Shown in pieces: positions 53,193 to 62,485 of a stretch of DNA of 64,000 nucleotides. Position 1 is the first letter of the stretch, and every line of letters begins with the position of its first letter. Made by a program: the position numbers and the translations under genes. Source of the DNA: an uncultured Thermomicrobia bacterium (GTDB lineage: Bacteria > Chloroflexota > Chloroflexia > Thermomicrobiales > JALYUS01); the NCBI GenBank assembly GCA_937968015.1, contig CALBSO010000045.1, positions 62,001 through 126,000 of the forward strand, written 5' to 3'. The notes under the pieces were generated by a model. That model made no database searches. It saw only the letters and a list, made by a program, of their open reading frames with translations, and was not told where the DNA came from.

Positions 53193-53762
53193 TCAGGTTT
53201 GCTCATAAGGATTCCTCTCCACCGTGCGGATAGCAGCAACCAGCGTTTCGACGCTCGGACGATCCGCCTGGTTCTTCGAGCAGTGGGCGAGGATGATGCG
53301 GCCATCCGGGCCGACAATCACGTCGCCGCCAAGTTGGCGGGTATCTTCGTCGGTCTTCATCCGCATCTTCATGCCACCCCGGATCAGGCGAGCGTACTTG
53401 GCGATCACTTGCGGCGAATAAATCTCCCGTAACGAGCCGACGCGCATTCCGTACGCTTTGTAGACCGTCCGGCCCTCATCCGCGAGCAGAGGGATACTGT
53501 CGGGGATGGCGAAATGTGTGCGATAGTCCGGCAGCCGGTGGACCTGGCTGAAAAAGAGCGCAATGATGCTGACGCCCATTTCGGCGAGTTCGGCGGACTG
53601 TCGCAACTGCGACAGATGCTCCTGGCAAGGCAGTCACTGCAAATGACGGTGGAACATCAAGATTAGTGGCTTGCCGCGATGCCCGGACAGCCGCCACACG
53701 TCGCCACGGTCGGTATGGAGGGCGAAATCCGGCGCGTCAACACCGGCGGAGAGACAGGTCAT
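53193..53762 (-). CDS. Peroxiredoxin-like selenoprotein with in-frame UGA (Sec-x-x-Cys)
   Basis: From an ATG with GGAGA four bases upstream, the frame gives PDFALHTDRGDVWRLSGHRG, then LILMFHRHLQ, a TGA (53634-53636), LPCQEHL and a continuous AhpC/TSA-type protein to 53193. The TGA takes the place of the first Cys in the thioredoxin-fold CxxC motif of peroxiredoxin-like proteins, giving U-L-P-C. Decoded as Sec, the product is 189 aa, normal for the family. A hairpin follows at bSECIS-like spacing. Alternatives are a nonsense mutation or sequencing error, but the site is too well placed to be random. Confidence 0.75.
53598..53615 (-). promoter_or_regulatory. Candidate bacterial SECIS hairpin
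   Basis: On the minus strand CTGTCGC pairs with GCGACAG around AGTT. It starts 18 nt after the UGA, with a G in the second loop position about 26 nt from the UGA. These values fit the known bSECIS pattern. Confidence 0.6.
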
Positions 53763-53809
53763 CGGTCTCCTCAGTCGAAAGTCCAAAGTAATACGGCGAC
53801 GCAAACCAC

Positions 53810-53830
53810 TTGTTCCTTGTTCCTTGTTCC
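53810..53830. repeat. Heptamer array TTGTTCC x3 downstream of leuB
   Basis: Three perfect TTGTTCC units, 10 bp after the leuB stop (minus strand), reading GGAACAA in the sense of leuB. Confidence 0.8.
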
Positions 53831-53840
53831 TTTGGACTCG

Positions 53841-54944
53841 TTACTCAAATCTCCGCACATCATCCACAATTCGGTCGCCCAGCGCGACGGTGCCGAGTGT
53901 GCCGCCGAGATCGCGTGTCCGAACACCGTTCGCGAGCAGACTATCCACGACTTTTTCGATGATGTTTGCCTCCCTATCGAGGCCGAAGGAGGTGCGGAGC
54001 ATCATCGCGGCGGAGAGGATCATACCGAGTGGATTGGCGATCCCCTGACCGGCGATGTCCGGCGCGGTGCCGTGGATCGGCTCATAGAAACCGAACAATT
54101 TCGCGGGCGACCCGCTACGTTCCGGTGGCTGGCCGTTCAAGGAGGCGGAGGGGAGCATGCCCATTGAGCCTGCCAGCATTGCCGCCTCGTCCGTCAGGAT
54201 GTCGCCGAAGGTGTTCTCCGTAACGATCACGTCGAAGGTGCGCGGGTTCCTGAGTAAGGCCATCGCCGCTGCGTCCACGAGGATGTGATCCATCTCGATG
54301 TCCGGGAACTCCGCCGCGACCTCCATCGCCACTTCGCGCCAGAGCCGGGAGGACATCAGGACATTCGCCTTGTCCACACTCGTCACCTTGCCGCGCCGCT
54401 GCCCGGCGATCTCACAGGCGAGGCGGACGATGCGGCGCACTTCCCCCTCGGTGTAGTAGAGCGTGTCCACAGCGGCACGCTGACCGTCCGGCATGGTCAT
54501 CCGCTCCTTCGGCGAGCCGAAGTAGAGACCGCCCGTCAACTCGCGCACGATCAACATATCCACGCCAGCGAGGACGGAGGCTTTGAGCGGGGAGGCATCC
54601 ATTAGCGCGGGTGTCGCGACGACGGGGCGGAGGTTCGCGTAGAGGTTGAAATCCTTGCGGAGGCGGAAGATCGCGTCTTCGGGGCGCACGGTAGCGTACG
54701 CGTCCTGCGTTGCGCCGCCGACCGCGCCGAAGAGGATGCTGTCGCTGGCGCGGGCGAGGCTCATCTCCTCGTCGCGGATCGCCGTGCCGTACGCCTCGAT
54801 CCCGGCGATGCCGACCTGACCTGTCTCGAAGGTGAAGGCATGCCCGAACCGCTCGCCGACCGCATCGAGAACTTTGCGCGCCTCGGCCATCACCTCGGGG
54901 CCAATACCGTCGCCGGGGAGGCAGAGGACGTGATATTCCGTCAT
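53841..54944 (-). CDS. leuB: 3-isopropylmalate dehydrogenase
   Basis: Oxidises and decarboxylates 3-isopropylmalate with NAD. The 367-aa protein has LPGDGIGPEVMAEA, FRLRKDFNLYANLRP, the RELTGGLYFG motif with the catalytic Tyr, TSVDKANVL with the catalytic Lys, DAAAMALL and NTFGDILTDEAA, and the NAD loop EPIHGTAPDIAGQ. Overlaps leuD by ATGA. Confidence 0.97.
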   Translation of the reverse strand: MTEYHVLCLPGDGIGPEVMAEARKVLDAVGERFGHAFTFETGQVGIAGIEAYGTAIRDEEMSLARASDSILFGAVGGATQDAYATVRPEDAIFRLRKDFNLYANLRPVVATPALMDASPLKASVLAGVDMLIVRELTGGLYFGSPKERMTMPDGQRAAVDTLYYTEGEVRRIVRLACEIAGQRRGKVTSVDKANVLMSSRLWREVAMEVAAEFPDIEMDHILVDAAAMALLRNPRTFDVIVTENTFGDILTDEAAMLAGSMGMLPSASLNGQPPERSGSPAKLFGFYEPIHGTAPDIAGQGIANPLGMILSAAMMLRTSFGLDREANIIEKVVDSLLANGVRTRDLGGTLGTVALGDRIVDDVRRFE

Positions 54945-55480
54945 GCGGTCGCCTCGGCGGTCGTGGCCTGCTGCTCGGCCTGCGCTGCGATCTTGTTGCG
55001 GATCGAGTTGATGAGGCCGCCCGCTTTGATGATCTCCATGATCGCGGGCGGATAGGCCGATGCCTGATACTGTTCGCCACGTGTGACGTTGTAGATGGCG
55101 CCGGTCTCGAGGTCAACGTGGATTTCGTCGCCGGGCTGCACCTTCTCCGCCGCCTCGGGGGATTCGAGCACCGGCAGGCCGATATTGATCGCGTTGCGGA
55201 AGAAGATGCGCGCGAAGTTCTCCGCGATCACGCACGAAACGCCCGCGCCGAGCAGAGCCATCGGCGCATGCTCGCGCGACGAGCCGCAGCCGAAGTTCGC
55301 CTTGGCGACGATGATGTCCCCCTTGCGCACTTTCGATGCGAAGGTGGGATCAATCCCCTCCAGCGCGTGCTTGCCGAGTTCTTCCTTCGTGTTCGCCGTC
55401 AGGTAATGCGCCGGGATGATCACATCCGTGTCAATGCTCGGCCCAAAGGTCCACGCAAAGCCATTCAGTTCGGTACTCAT
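54941..55480 (-). CDS. leuD: 3-isopropylmalate dehydratase small subunit
   Basis: 179 aa, the short archaeal/anaerobe-type LeuD rather than the ~200-aa enterobacterial form. Key segments are SIDTDVIIPAHYL, FGCGSSREHAP (substrate-binding loop), and ENFARIFFRNAINIGLPV. Pairs with LeuC to isomerise 2- to 3-isopropylmalate. I start it at ATG 55480 where homology begins. Confidence 0.95.
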   Translation of the reverse strand: MSTELNGFAWTFGPSIDTDVIIPAHYLTANTKEELGKHALEGIDPTFASKVRKGDIIVAKANFGCGSSREHAPMALLGAGVSCVIAENFARIFFRNAINIGLPVLESPEAAEKVQPGDEIHVDLETGAIYNVTRGEQYQASAYPPAIMEIIKAGGLINSIRNKIAAQAEQQATTAEATA

Positions 55481-55521
55481 TTGCCTACCCCCTGTCCCCT
55501 CCCTAAAGGGAAGGGGAAATA

Positions 55522-56808
55522 TTACGCCGGCACCAAATCCGCGACCTCGCGCGGGTCGGTGATGCGGCCGGTGATCGCGGAAGCGATGGCGACGGCGGGG
55601 TTGGCGAGGTAGACGTGCGCCTCGACGTGACCCATCCGGCCACGGAAGTTGCGGTTCGTCGTCGAGACGATCACGTCCTGCTCGTCCGCGACGCCCATAT
55701 AGCCGCCGAGGCAGGGGCCGCACGTCGCGGTGCTAAAGACCGCGCCCGCCGCCGCGAACTGCTCCGCCAGCCCCTCGTGCATCGCCTGAATGTAGACATC
55801 CTGCGAGCCGGGGATGACGATGCAGCGCACATCGTCGCTGATCCGGTTCTCGCCGAGAATTTTCGCGGCCAGCCGGAGGTCGGAAATCCGTCCGTTCGTG
55901 CAGGAACCGATCACCACCTGGTTGATCTTCGTCCCCACCATCTGGCTGAGCGGGAAGACATTGGAGGGCGAGTACGGCGCGGCGATCTGCGGCTCCATAT
56001 TCGAGACATCGAACTCGATCGTCCGCGCGTACGTCGCGCCCTCATCCGCGACGACCGGCTCGTACGGAACGTTCGTGCGGCTGGCGAGATATTCGCGCGT
56101 GATCTCGTCGAAGGGAAGGATGCCATTCTTGCCGCCCGCCTCGATCGTCATGTTCGTGATCGTCAGACGACCCTCCATCGGCAGGTCATGGATCGCGGAG
56201 CCGGTGAACTCGATTGCCATATATCGCGCGCCATCGTCGCCAATCTCGCCGATTGTCCGCAGCACGAGGTCCTTGCCGCCGACGTATTCCGGCAGCCGAC
56301 CGCTGTAGACGACCTTGATCGTCTCCGGCACTTTCAGCCACGTCATGCCTGTCGCCATCGCGGCGGCGATGTCCGTCGAGCCCATCCCCGACGAGAAGCA
56401 GTTCAAGGCGCCATAGGTGCAGGTATGCGAGTCCGCGCCGATGATCAGATCACCGGGGCGGCAGAACCCCTTGTCCGGCAGGATGACGTGCTCGATGCCG
56501 CCCCGCCCGATCTCGAAATACACGCACCCTTCCTCCTTGGCGAAGGTGCGCATGATCTCGCAGTTCCGTGCCGCGAAAAGGTCCTTCGCGGGGGCGAAAT
56601 GCGAGGGCACCATCACGACCTTCTTCGGGTCGAAGGTATGCGCGAGGCCCGTCTTCTTGAACTCGCGGATCGCGATGGGCGCCGTCACGTCATTCGCCAT
56701 CACGAGGTCCACAGATACATCCACGAGATCACCCGCCGCCACGCTCGGCATCCCAGCATGGCGCGCAATGATCTTCTCCGTCATCGTCATTGGTTTCGTC
56801 GCACTCAT
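55522..56808 (-). CDS. leuC: 3-isopropylmalate dehydratase large subunit
   Basis: GGAGG lies five bases before the ATG at 56808. The 428-aa protein matches the short LeuC type. The 4Fe-4S cysteines are visible in IGADSHTCTYGAL, VIGSCTNGR and TCGPCLGG. With LeuD it forms an aconitase-like dehydratase. It is separated from leuA by a CAGAG palindrome of ~110 bp. Confidence 0.96.
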   Translation of the reverse strand: MSATKPMTMTEKIIARHAGMPSVAAGDLVDVSVDLVMANDVTAPIAIREFKKTGLAHTFDPKKVVMVPSHFAPAKDLFAARNCEIMRTFAKEEGCVYFEIGRGGIEHVILPDKGFCRPGDLIIGADSHTCTYGALNCFSSGMGSTDIAAAMATGMTWLKVPETIKVVYSGRLPEYVGGKDLVLRTIGEIGDDGARYMAIEFTGSAIHDLPMEGRLTITNMTIEAGGKNGILPFDEITREYLASRTNVPYEPVVADEGATYARTIEFDVSNMEPQIAAPYSPSNVFPLSQMVGTKINQVVIGSCTNGRISDLRLAAKILGENRISDDVRCIVIPGSQDVYIQAMHEGLAEQFAAAGAVFSTATCGPCLGGYMGVADEQDVIVSTTNRNFRGRMGHVEAHVYLANPAVAIASAITGRITDPREVADLVPA

Positions 56809-56832
56809 TACTACCTCCATACACTTTGAAAG

Positions 56833-56944
56833 ATTGAACCACAGAGACACAGGGGACACAGAGAAAGACACAAAGCAAAGGCAACAGATTTTCTCCTTTT
56901 CGCTTCTCCTCCTCTCTCTGTGCTCTCTGTGTCTCTGTGGTGAA
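56833..56944. repeat. Imperfect palindrome of CACAGAG units between leuC and leuA
   Basis: The left arm (ACCACAGAGACACAGGGGAC...) is mirrored by a right arm ending CTCTGTGTCTCTGTGGT, separated by ~45 bp. The arms lie inside the leu operon and could form an RNA hairpin that tunes leuC relative to leuA. Confidence 0.75.
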
Positions 56945-56951
56945 GAAAACG

Positions 56952-58555
<1,604 letters not shown>

Positions 58556-58559
<4 letters not shown>

Positions 58560-58681
58560 GCGTGGCATCCTTTCGCATCCGCCCTAGAGGCTTCCACCTG
58601 CGAGTATTTGGAGGGAGGCCCGTTCCCGGGCTCGGTAAGGTTGCGGCGAAGGAGCGTGCGGACGCATTTCGTTCCTGTCAT
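58556..58681 (-). CDS. Putative leader peptide coupled to leuA, 41 aa
   Basis: GGAGGAGG lies seven bases before the ATG, one of the strongest sites in the window. The stop overlaps the leuA start (ATGA). Codons 9-15 include CTC CTT ... CTT (the LLRRNL segment), i.e. three leucines in six codons, followed by a GAGCCCG/CGGGCCTC hairpin. This fits a leucine attenuator or a coupling ORF. No protein family is recognised. Confidence 0.55.
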
Positions 58682-58717
58682 TGTACACCTCCTCCTTTCC
58701 GGCCTTCGATCCCAGCC

Positions 58718-59506
58718 CTATGCTGATGCGGTCGCCATACCATCCGGCGTCCGCGTCGAAAACATCGCCAGCAGATAGGACATTGCCGGGTGCCGTGACT
58801 GCGTGATCGCTGCGATCACCGCTTGATACTCATAGGCGACGCGTCGCGGATGGAACTGATAGCCCCGCGCGTCGGCCTCCAGAAGACCGTAACTCGCGCG
58901 GCGGTCGGCGGTCTTGGGGTTACTGACGCTGCCGAGGTTGATGACACGCACCCCATCTCCCGACTGATCCATTGGCAGATGGGTATGACCGACACAGACA
59001 AGATCGGCGTCAGAACCGGCTACCGCCGCGTCGCGTTCTTCAGCGGTCATTCCCGGATGGATGCCCGGCCCGTCATCGTGCCCGGGAGCGGCATGGACAC
59101 CGAGGAGCCGCGTACCATCGGGGAGCGTCAGACGCTGTTCGAGCGGCAGGTTTGTCAGCCAGTCGAGGTAGCCCGTCGCGGCGACCGCTCCCTGCGTCCA
59201 TGCGAAGCTCGCGACGATCTCCAACATCGTGACGAGCCGGTGGGGATCACCCTCCATCTCCTCGGGGGTGAGGGAGGGGAGGAGTGGCAAACCCATCGCG
59301 ACGTGACGATCCGTGTTGCCGCGTACGAACCTCACGCTCGGTAAGGCGACGAGTCGCTCGATCACCGGAACCGGCGCATAGCCGATCGCCGCCACATCGC
59401 CGAGCACCCAATACGCATCCACGCCACCTCGTGCCCGGATGTCCACAAGGACTGCATCCAGGGCAATCAGGTTGCCATGAATATCGGACAAGAAAGCTAA
59501 ACGCAT
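58718..59506 (-). CDS. Calcineurin-like metallophosphoesterase
   Basis: The 262-aa protein has the binuclear metal motifs FLSDIHGN, VLGDVAA, FVRGNTD (GNHD-type), LGVHAAPG and VGHTHLP. The substrate may be a nucleotide or phospho-metabolite; nothing ties it to leucine. It is the first gene after the T-box and precedes leuA by about 160 bp, so it is controlled with the leu operon. Confidence 0.9.
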   Translation of the reverse strand: MRLAFLSDIHGNLIALDAVLVDIRARGGVDAYWVLGDVAAIGYAPVPVIERLVALPSVRFVRGNTDRHVAMGLPLLPSLTPEEMEGDPHRLVTMLEIVASFAWTQGAVAATGYLDWLTNLPLEQRLTLPDGTRLLGVHAAPGHDDGPGIHPGMTAEERDAAVAGSDADLVCVGHTHLPMDQSGDGVRVINLGSVSNPKTADRRASYGLLEADARGYQFHPRRVAYEYQAVIAAITQSRHPAMSYLLAMFSTRTPDGMATASA

Positions 59507-59527
59507 GTCGCGCGCCTCTCATGCAGC

Positions 59528-59758
59528 AAAAAACCCGCCCCATAGGAAAAGGGACGGGCAGAACAGGCTGCTCGCGGTACCACCCTCGTTGCCCCGCGCG
59601 AGGCGCGGCCACTCGATTGACGCGTTAACGGGCGTACCCGGTGGCGGCTACATCGGTTCACCGTCACGGCTCAGGGGCGAGGTTCCGCGCGTTCCGCCAC
59701 CGGGCTTTCACCACTCCCCGGCTCGCTTCGGCGTCGGGTGCGCGTACTGCTCCCCGTC
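59528..59758 (-). promoter_or_regulatory. T-box riboswitch, predicted Leu (CUC specifier)
   Basis: The T-box bulge sequence AGGGTGGTACCGCG is at 59573-59586. Stem I has an AGTA motif (59745-59748) and the AG-bulge/GNUG-type segment GGGGAGTGGTGAAAGC. The specifier loop reads GGAAC-CTC-G (CTC 59679-59681). A terminator (8-bp stem CCCGTCCC/GGGGCGGG, T6) ends at 59528. Uncharged tRNA-Leu would favour antitermination of the leu operon. Confidence 0.88.
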
Positions 59759-59771
59759 TATGCTGTCGCGT

Positions 59772-59800
59772 AGCGTAGCAACAGATCGGTGCGGTGTCAA
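59772..59800 (-). promoter_or_regulatory. Promoter of the T-box/leu operon
   Basis: TTGACA (59800-59795), a 17-bp spacer and TACGCT (59777-59772), about 14 bp before the T-box start. Confidence 0.65.
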
Positions 59801-59816
59801 CTTTCCCCAACCCGTT

Positions 59817-59867
59817 TCAAATACCCTCCTCTGTGACACACGGCGTGTACGCGGTCATCTCCACCAT
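59817..59867 (-). CDS. Possible 16-aa small ORF behind a LexA-type promoter
   Basis: AAGGAGG lies seven bases before the ATG. The short product (MVEMTAYTPCVTEEGI) has no known relatives that I can name. It ends 17 bp before the leu promoter. Real translation is unproven; the strong ribosome site is the only support. Confidence 0.35.
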   Translation of the reverse strand: MVEMTAYTPCVTEEGI

Positions 59868-59908
59868 GGCATATCCTCCTTGCACCGAAACGATCGTCGC
59901 ACACCGAT

Positions 59909-59937
59909 AGATTAGAACAAACGTTCGTCAACGTCAA
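59909..59937 (-). promoter_or_regulatory. Promoter overlapped by a LexA (SOS) box
   Basis: TTGACG (59937-59932), a 17-bp spacer and TAATCT (59914-59909). Within the spacer GAAC-N4-GTTC (59915-59926) matches the Gram-positive-type LexA operator. The only ORF directly downstream is the 16-aa one. Confidence 0.5.
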
Positions 59938-60001
59938 GCGCGAAGCGATGATGTGCTCCATGCGCTTTCGGTGTAGCGATTCCGCCAAGGAGCAAGTGCT
60001 G

Positions 60002-60031
60002 TTGACGGGCGTTCGTCGCCGTCGCTACACT
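60002..60031 (+). promoter_or_regulatory. Promoter of the FmdB/dehydratase pair
   Basis: TTGACG, 18-bp spacer, TACACT, about 44 bp before the FmdB ATG. Confidence 0.55.
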
Positions 60032-60074
60032 GGCGTGGACGTTTTGTAGCCTGAAAGTCGAAGGGGGAAGCCCG

Positions 60075-60311
60075 ATGCCGATGTACGAGTATTTCTGCCC
60101 CGATTGCAACCAGCGGTTCGAGAAACTCGTGCGCCATGCCACGCCGGAGAACGCCGAGGGCGGCGTTGCCTGCCCAACGTGCGCGCAGACCGACACGCGC
60201 CGCGTCCTCTCCGTCTTCGCGGCGATGACAACATCATCGAGTGCGCCGATGGACGGCTGCTGTGGCGGGAGCGGCGAGGGGTATTGCGCCTGCGCCATGA
60301 ACCGGAACTAG
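60075..60311 (+). CDS. FmdB-type zinc-ribbon protein
   Basis: The 78-aa protein has the canonical FmdB/CxxC ribbon: MPMYEYFCPDCNQRFEKLV and ACPTCAQTDTRRVLSVFAAM, followed by a Cys/Gly-rich tail. Relatives are small zinc-ribbon regulators of unknown target. The stop overlaps the start region of the dehydratase gene. Compare the Cys-less relative at 3320. Confidence 0.85.
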   Translation: MPMYEYFCPDCNQRFEKLVRHATPENAEGGVACPTCAQTDTRRVLSVFAAMTTSSSAPMDGCCGGSGEGYCACAMNRN

Positions 60312-60313
60312 TG

Positions 60314-61495
60314 ATGATGATCACCGATATCAAGACATTCCTCGTCCATGACCCGGACCGCCCGGAGCGGAATTACTCGTTCGTCAAGGTCTACACGGAT
60401 GCAGGGCTGACCGGGCTTGGCGAGGCGGGGATTAACGGTAAGGAATTGGCGCTCGAAGGGCTGATTAAGACCTACACGCCACTCCTCGTTGGCATGGATC
60501 CGTCGCGCATCGAGCATATCTGGCAGACGCTCTGGCGCGGCCAGTTCTTCCGGGGCGGGCATGTCCACGCCGCCGCGGTCGCCGCGATAGACCTCGCACT
60601 CTGGGACTTGCGCGGCAAAGCGCTCGGCGTGCCGGTCTATGATCTGCTCGGCGGGCGGACGCGCGACTATGCCCGCTGCTACTGTCACGTCCAGCGGCGG
60701 GGCGGCGACGAAGAGGGGCCGCGCGCCGGGATTGATGCGATGGTCGCGTATGCCAAGGCGCAGGTGGCGGACGGCTGGCGGTTCGTCCGTTTCGGCGTCG
60801 GGGAGGGTGGCACGCAGGAGCGGGACGGTATCTACGAGCAATCGAAGGCGATGCGCTGGACGGTGGACGCCTTCACCGCCCTGCGCGAATCGCTCGGCCC
60901 GGAGGTCGAAATCTGCGTGGATTTCCACCAACGTACGACGCCGACCTACGCGATTCAGATCGCCCGTGCGCTCGAACCCTTGCGCCCCTTCTTCATCGAG
61001 GATCCGCTGCGCGCCGAGAATGCGGCGGAGTTTAAGTACCTGCGCCAGCACATCGCCGTACCGATCGCGACGGGCGAGCAGTTGCCGAGCAAGTGGGACT
61101 GGCAGGTGCTGATCGAGCAGGACCTGATGGACTACTGCCGCGTGGACCTCTGCATCTGCGGCGGGCTGACGGAGGCGAAGAAGATCGCCGGGTGGTGCGA
61201 GACGCACTACATCGAGCAAGCGCCGCACAACCCGCTCGGCCCGGTCTCCACGGCGGCGTGCCTCCACTTCGATCTCTCGACGCCGCTCTTCGCCGTGCAG
61301 GAACTGACGTGGCGGCCGGAGATCATCGCGGACATCGTCCGGACCGATATGCGGCTCGAAGGCGGCAATCTGTACAGCGGCGGCGCGCCCGGCCTCGGCG
61401 TCGAGTTGAACGAGGAAGCGGCGGCGGCCTATCCCTTCCAGTTGCCGGGCCTGCGCATCCTCCGCCGCGAGGACAACTCGGTCTCGGACTGGTAA
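60314..61495 (+). CDS. Mandelate racemase/enolase-superfamily sugar-acid dehydratase
   Basis: The ~393-aa protein has the family N-terminal capping domain and a barrel with metal ligands in EICVDFHQR, FFIEDPLR and IATGEQLPS. A late His in HNPLGPVSTAACLH fits the galactonate/mannonate dehydratase group. It would dehydrate an acid sugar. ATG 60314 or 60317 or GTG 60311 may be the start. Followed by an SDR, suggesting a sugar-acid route. Confidence 0.85.
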   Translation: MMITDIKTFLVHDPDRPERNYSFVKVYTDAGLTGLGEAGINGKELALEGLIKTYTPLLVGMDPSRIEHIWQTLWRGQFFRGGHVHAAAVAAIDLALWDLRGKALGVPVYDLLGGRTRDYARCYCHVQRRGGDEEGPRAGIDAMVAYAKAQVADGWRFVRFGVGEGGTQERDGIYEQSKAMRWTVDAFTALRESLGPEVEICVDFHQRTTPTYAIQIARALEPLRPFFIEDPLRAENAAEFKYLRQHIAVPIATGEQLPSKWDWQVLIEQDLMDYCRVDLCICGGLTEAKKIAGWCETHYIEQAPHNPLGPVSTAACLHFDLSTPLFAVQELTWRPEIIADIVRTDMRLEGGNLYSGGAPGLGVELNEEAAAAYPFQLPGLRILRREDNSVSDW

Positions 61496-61503
61496 AGGCG
61501 GAG

Positions 61504-61588
61504 AAACCACCAAGCCACCAGGAACGCCGAGATGAACAACGTGCTTCTTTCCCTCCGCGTTCTTGGTGTTCCTGGTATCTCGATGGTT
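61504..61588. repeat. Imperfect palindrome of CCACCAAG units
   Basis: The left arm (AAACCACCAAGCCACCAGG..., 61504-61532) is mirrored by a right arm ending TTGGTGTTCCTGGTATCTCG at 61563-61582. It starts nine bases after the dehydratase stop. Same class as those at 24312 and 56833 with a different unit. Confidence 0.65.
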
Positions 61589-61613
61589 CGTCAGTCATCT
61601 GAAAGAGGTGGCA

Positions 61614-61706
61614 ATGGCAACGAGCATCGCGTCGGTCACACCGGAAATGTTTATGGGGGAGCTCGTCGCCCTCATCGAGGCGCAGATCGCCGTGCTCGAA
61701 TCATGA
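61614..61706 (+). CDS. Small ORF coupled to the SDR gene, 30 aa
   Basis: AGAGGTG lies four bases before the ATG and the stop overlaps the SDR start (ATGA). The peptide is amphipathic (MFMGELVALIEAQIAVLES at its C-terminus). No family is recognised. The spacing suggests it delivers ribosomes to the SDR start. Confidence 0.45.
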   Translation: MATSIASVTPEMFMGELVALIEAQIAVLES

Positions 61707-62461
61707 ATCGTGTCGTTCTTGTCTCCGGTGGTGGAACGGGTATTGGCCGTACCATTGCCCGTACCTTCGCCGAGGAGGGCGACCATGTCGTCATCCTGGG
61801 TAGACGCGGCGGCGTACTGGCGGCCACCGCCACGCAGTTGAACGCGGAACGGGATGGAACATCCGGCGATGTCCGGTGGCAGCAAGTGGATCTCACGAAG
61901 CCCGCAGAGGTCGAACGCGCGATTGCCGCCGTCGTCGCGGCGGTGGGCGGAACGATCAATGTGCTGATCAATAACGCGGGCGGGGTTGATCGTGGCATCA
62001 CCGGCGACACGCTTTCGGACATCGCGGAGCGGTTCGAGCGCGACTTTCGCACGAATGTGCTTTCCGCGGTGTTACTCACACGGGCGGTCGCACCCTATCT
62101 GAGCCGTCCAGGTGGGCGGATCATCAATTTTAGTTCCATCGCGGCATTCCGGGGCGGTGGCGATTCGTACTCGGTCGCGAAAGCCGCGCTGCACGGCTGG
62201 ACCTACACGCTGGCGGCGGAGTTCGGCGCGCAGGGAATCACCGTGAACGCCATCGTGCCGGGATACATCGCGGACACGGAGTTTTTCGGCGGGACGATGA
62301 CCCCGGAACGGCAGCAGCGGTTGATCGGGCAGACCCTCGCGGGGCGCGCGGGCCAACCGGACGATGTCGCGGCGGCGGTGCAGTTCCTCGCGTCGGAACG
62401 GGCCGCGTTCATCACGGGAGAGGTGCTGCAAGTCAATGGTGGGGCGTTGTTTGGTCGGTGA
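61703..62461 (+). CDS. Short-chain dehydrogenase/reductase
   Basis: The 252-aa classical SDR has SGGGTGIGRTIA, NNAGG, IINFSSIAAF (catalytic Ser) and YSVAKAALHG (Tyr/Lys), with EVLQVNGGALFG at the end. The start is set by overlap with the small ORF. Possible partner of the upstream dehydratase. Confidence 0.88.
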   Translation: MNRVVLVSGGGTGIGRTIARTFAEEGDHVVILGRRGGVLAATATQLNAERDGTSGDVRWQQVDLTKPAEVERAIAAVVAAVGGTINVLINNAGGVDRGITGDTLSDIAERFERDFRTNVLSAVLLTRAVAPYLSRPGGRIINFSSIAAFRGGGDSYSVAKAALHGWTYTLAAEFGAQGITVNAIVPGYIADTEFFGGTMTPERQQRLIGQTLAGRAGQPDDVAAAVQFLASERAAFITGEVLQVNGGALFGR

Positions 62462-62485
62462 TATGCGTGGTAACACGATCGCTCA

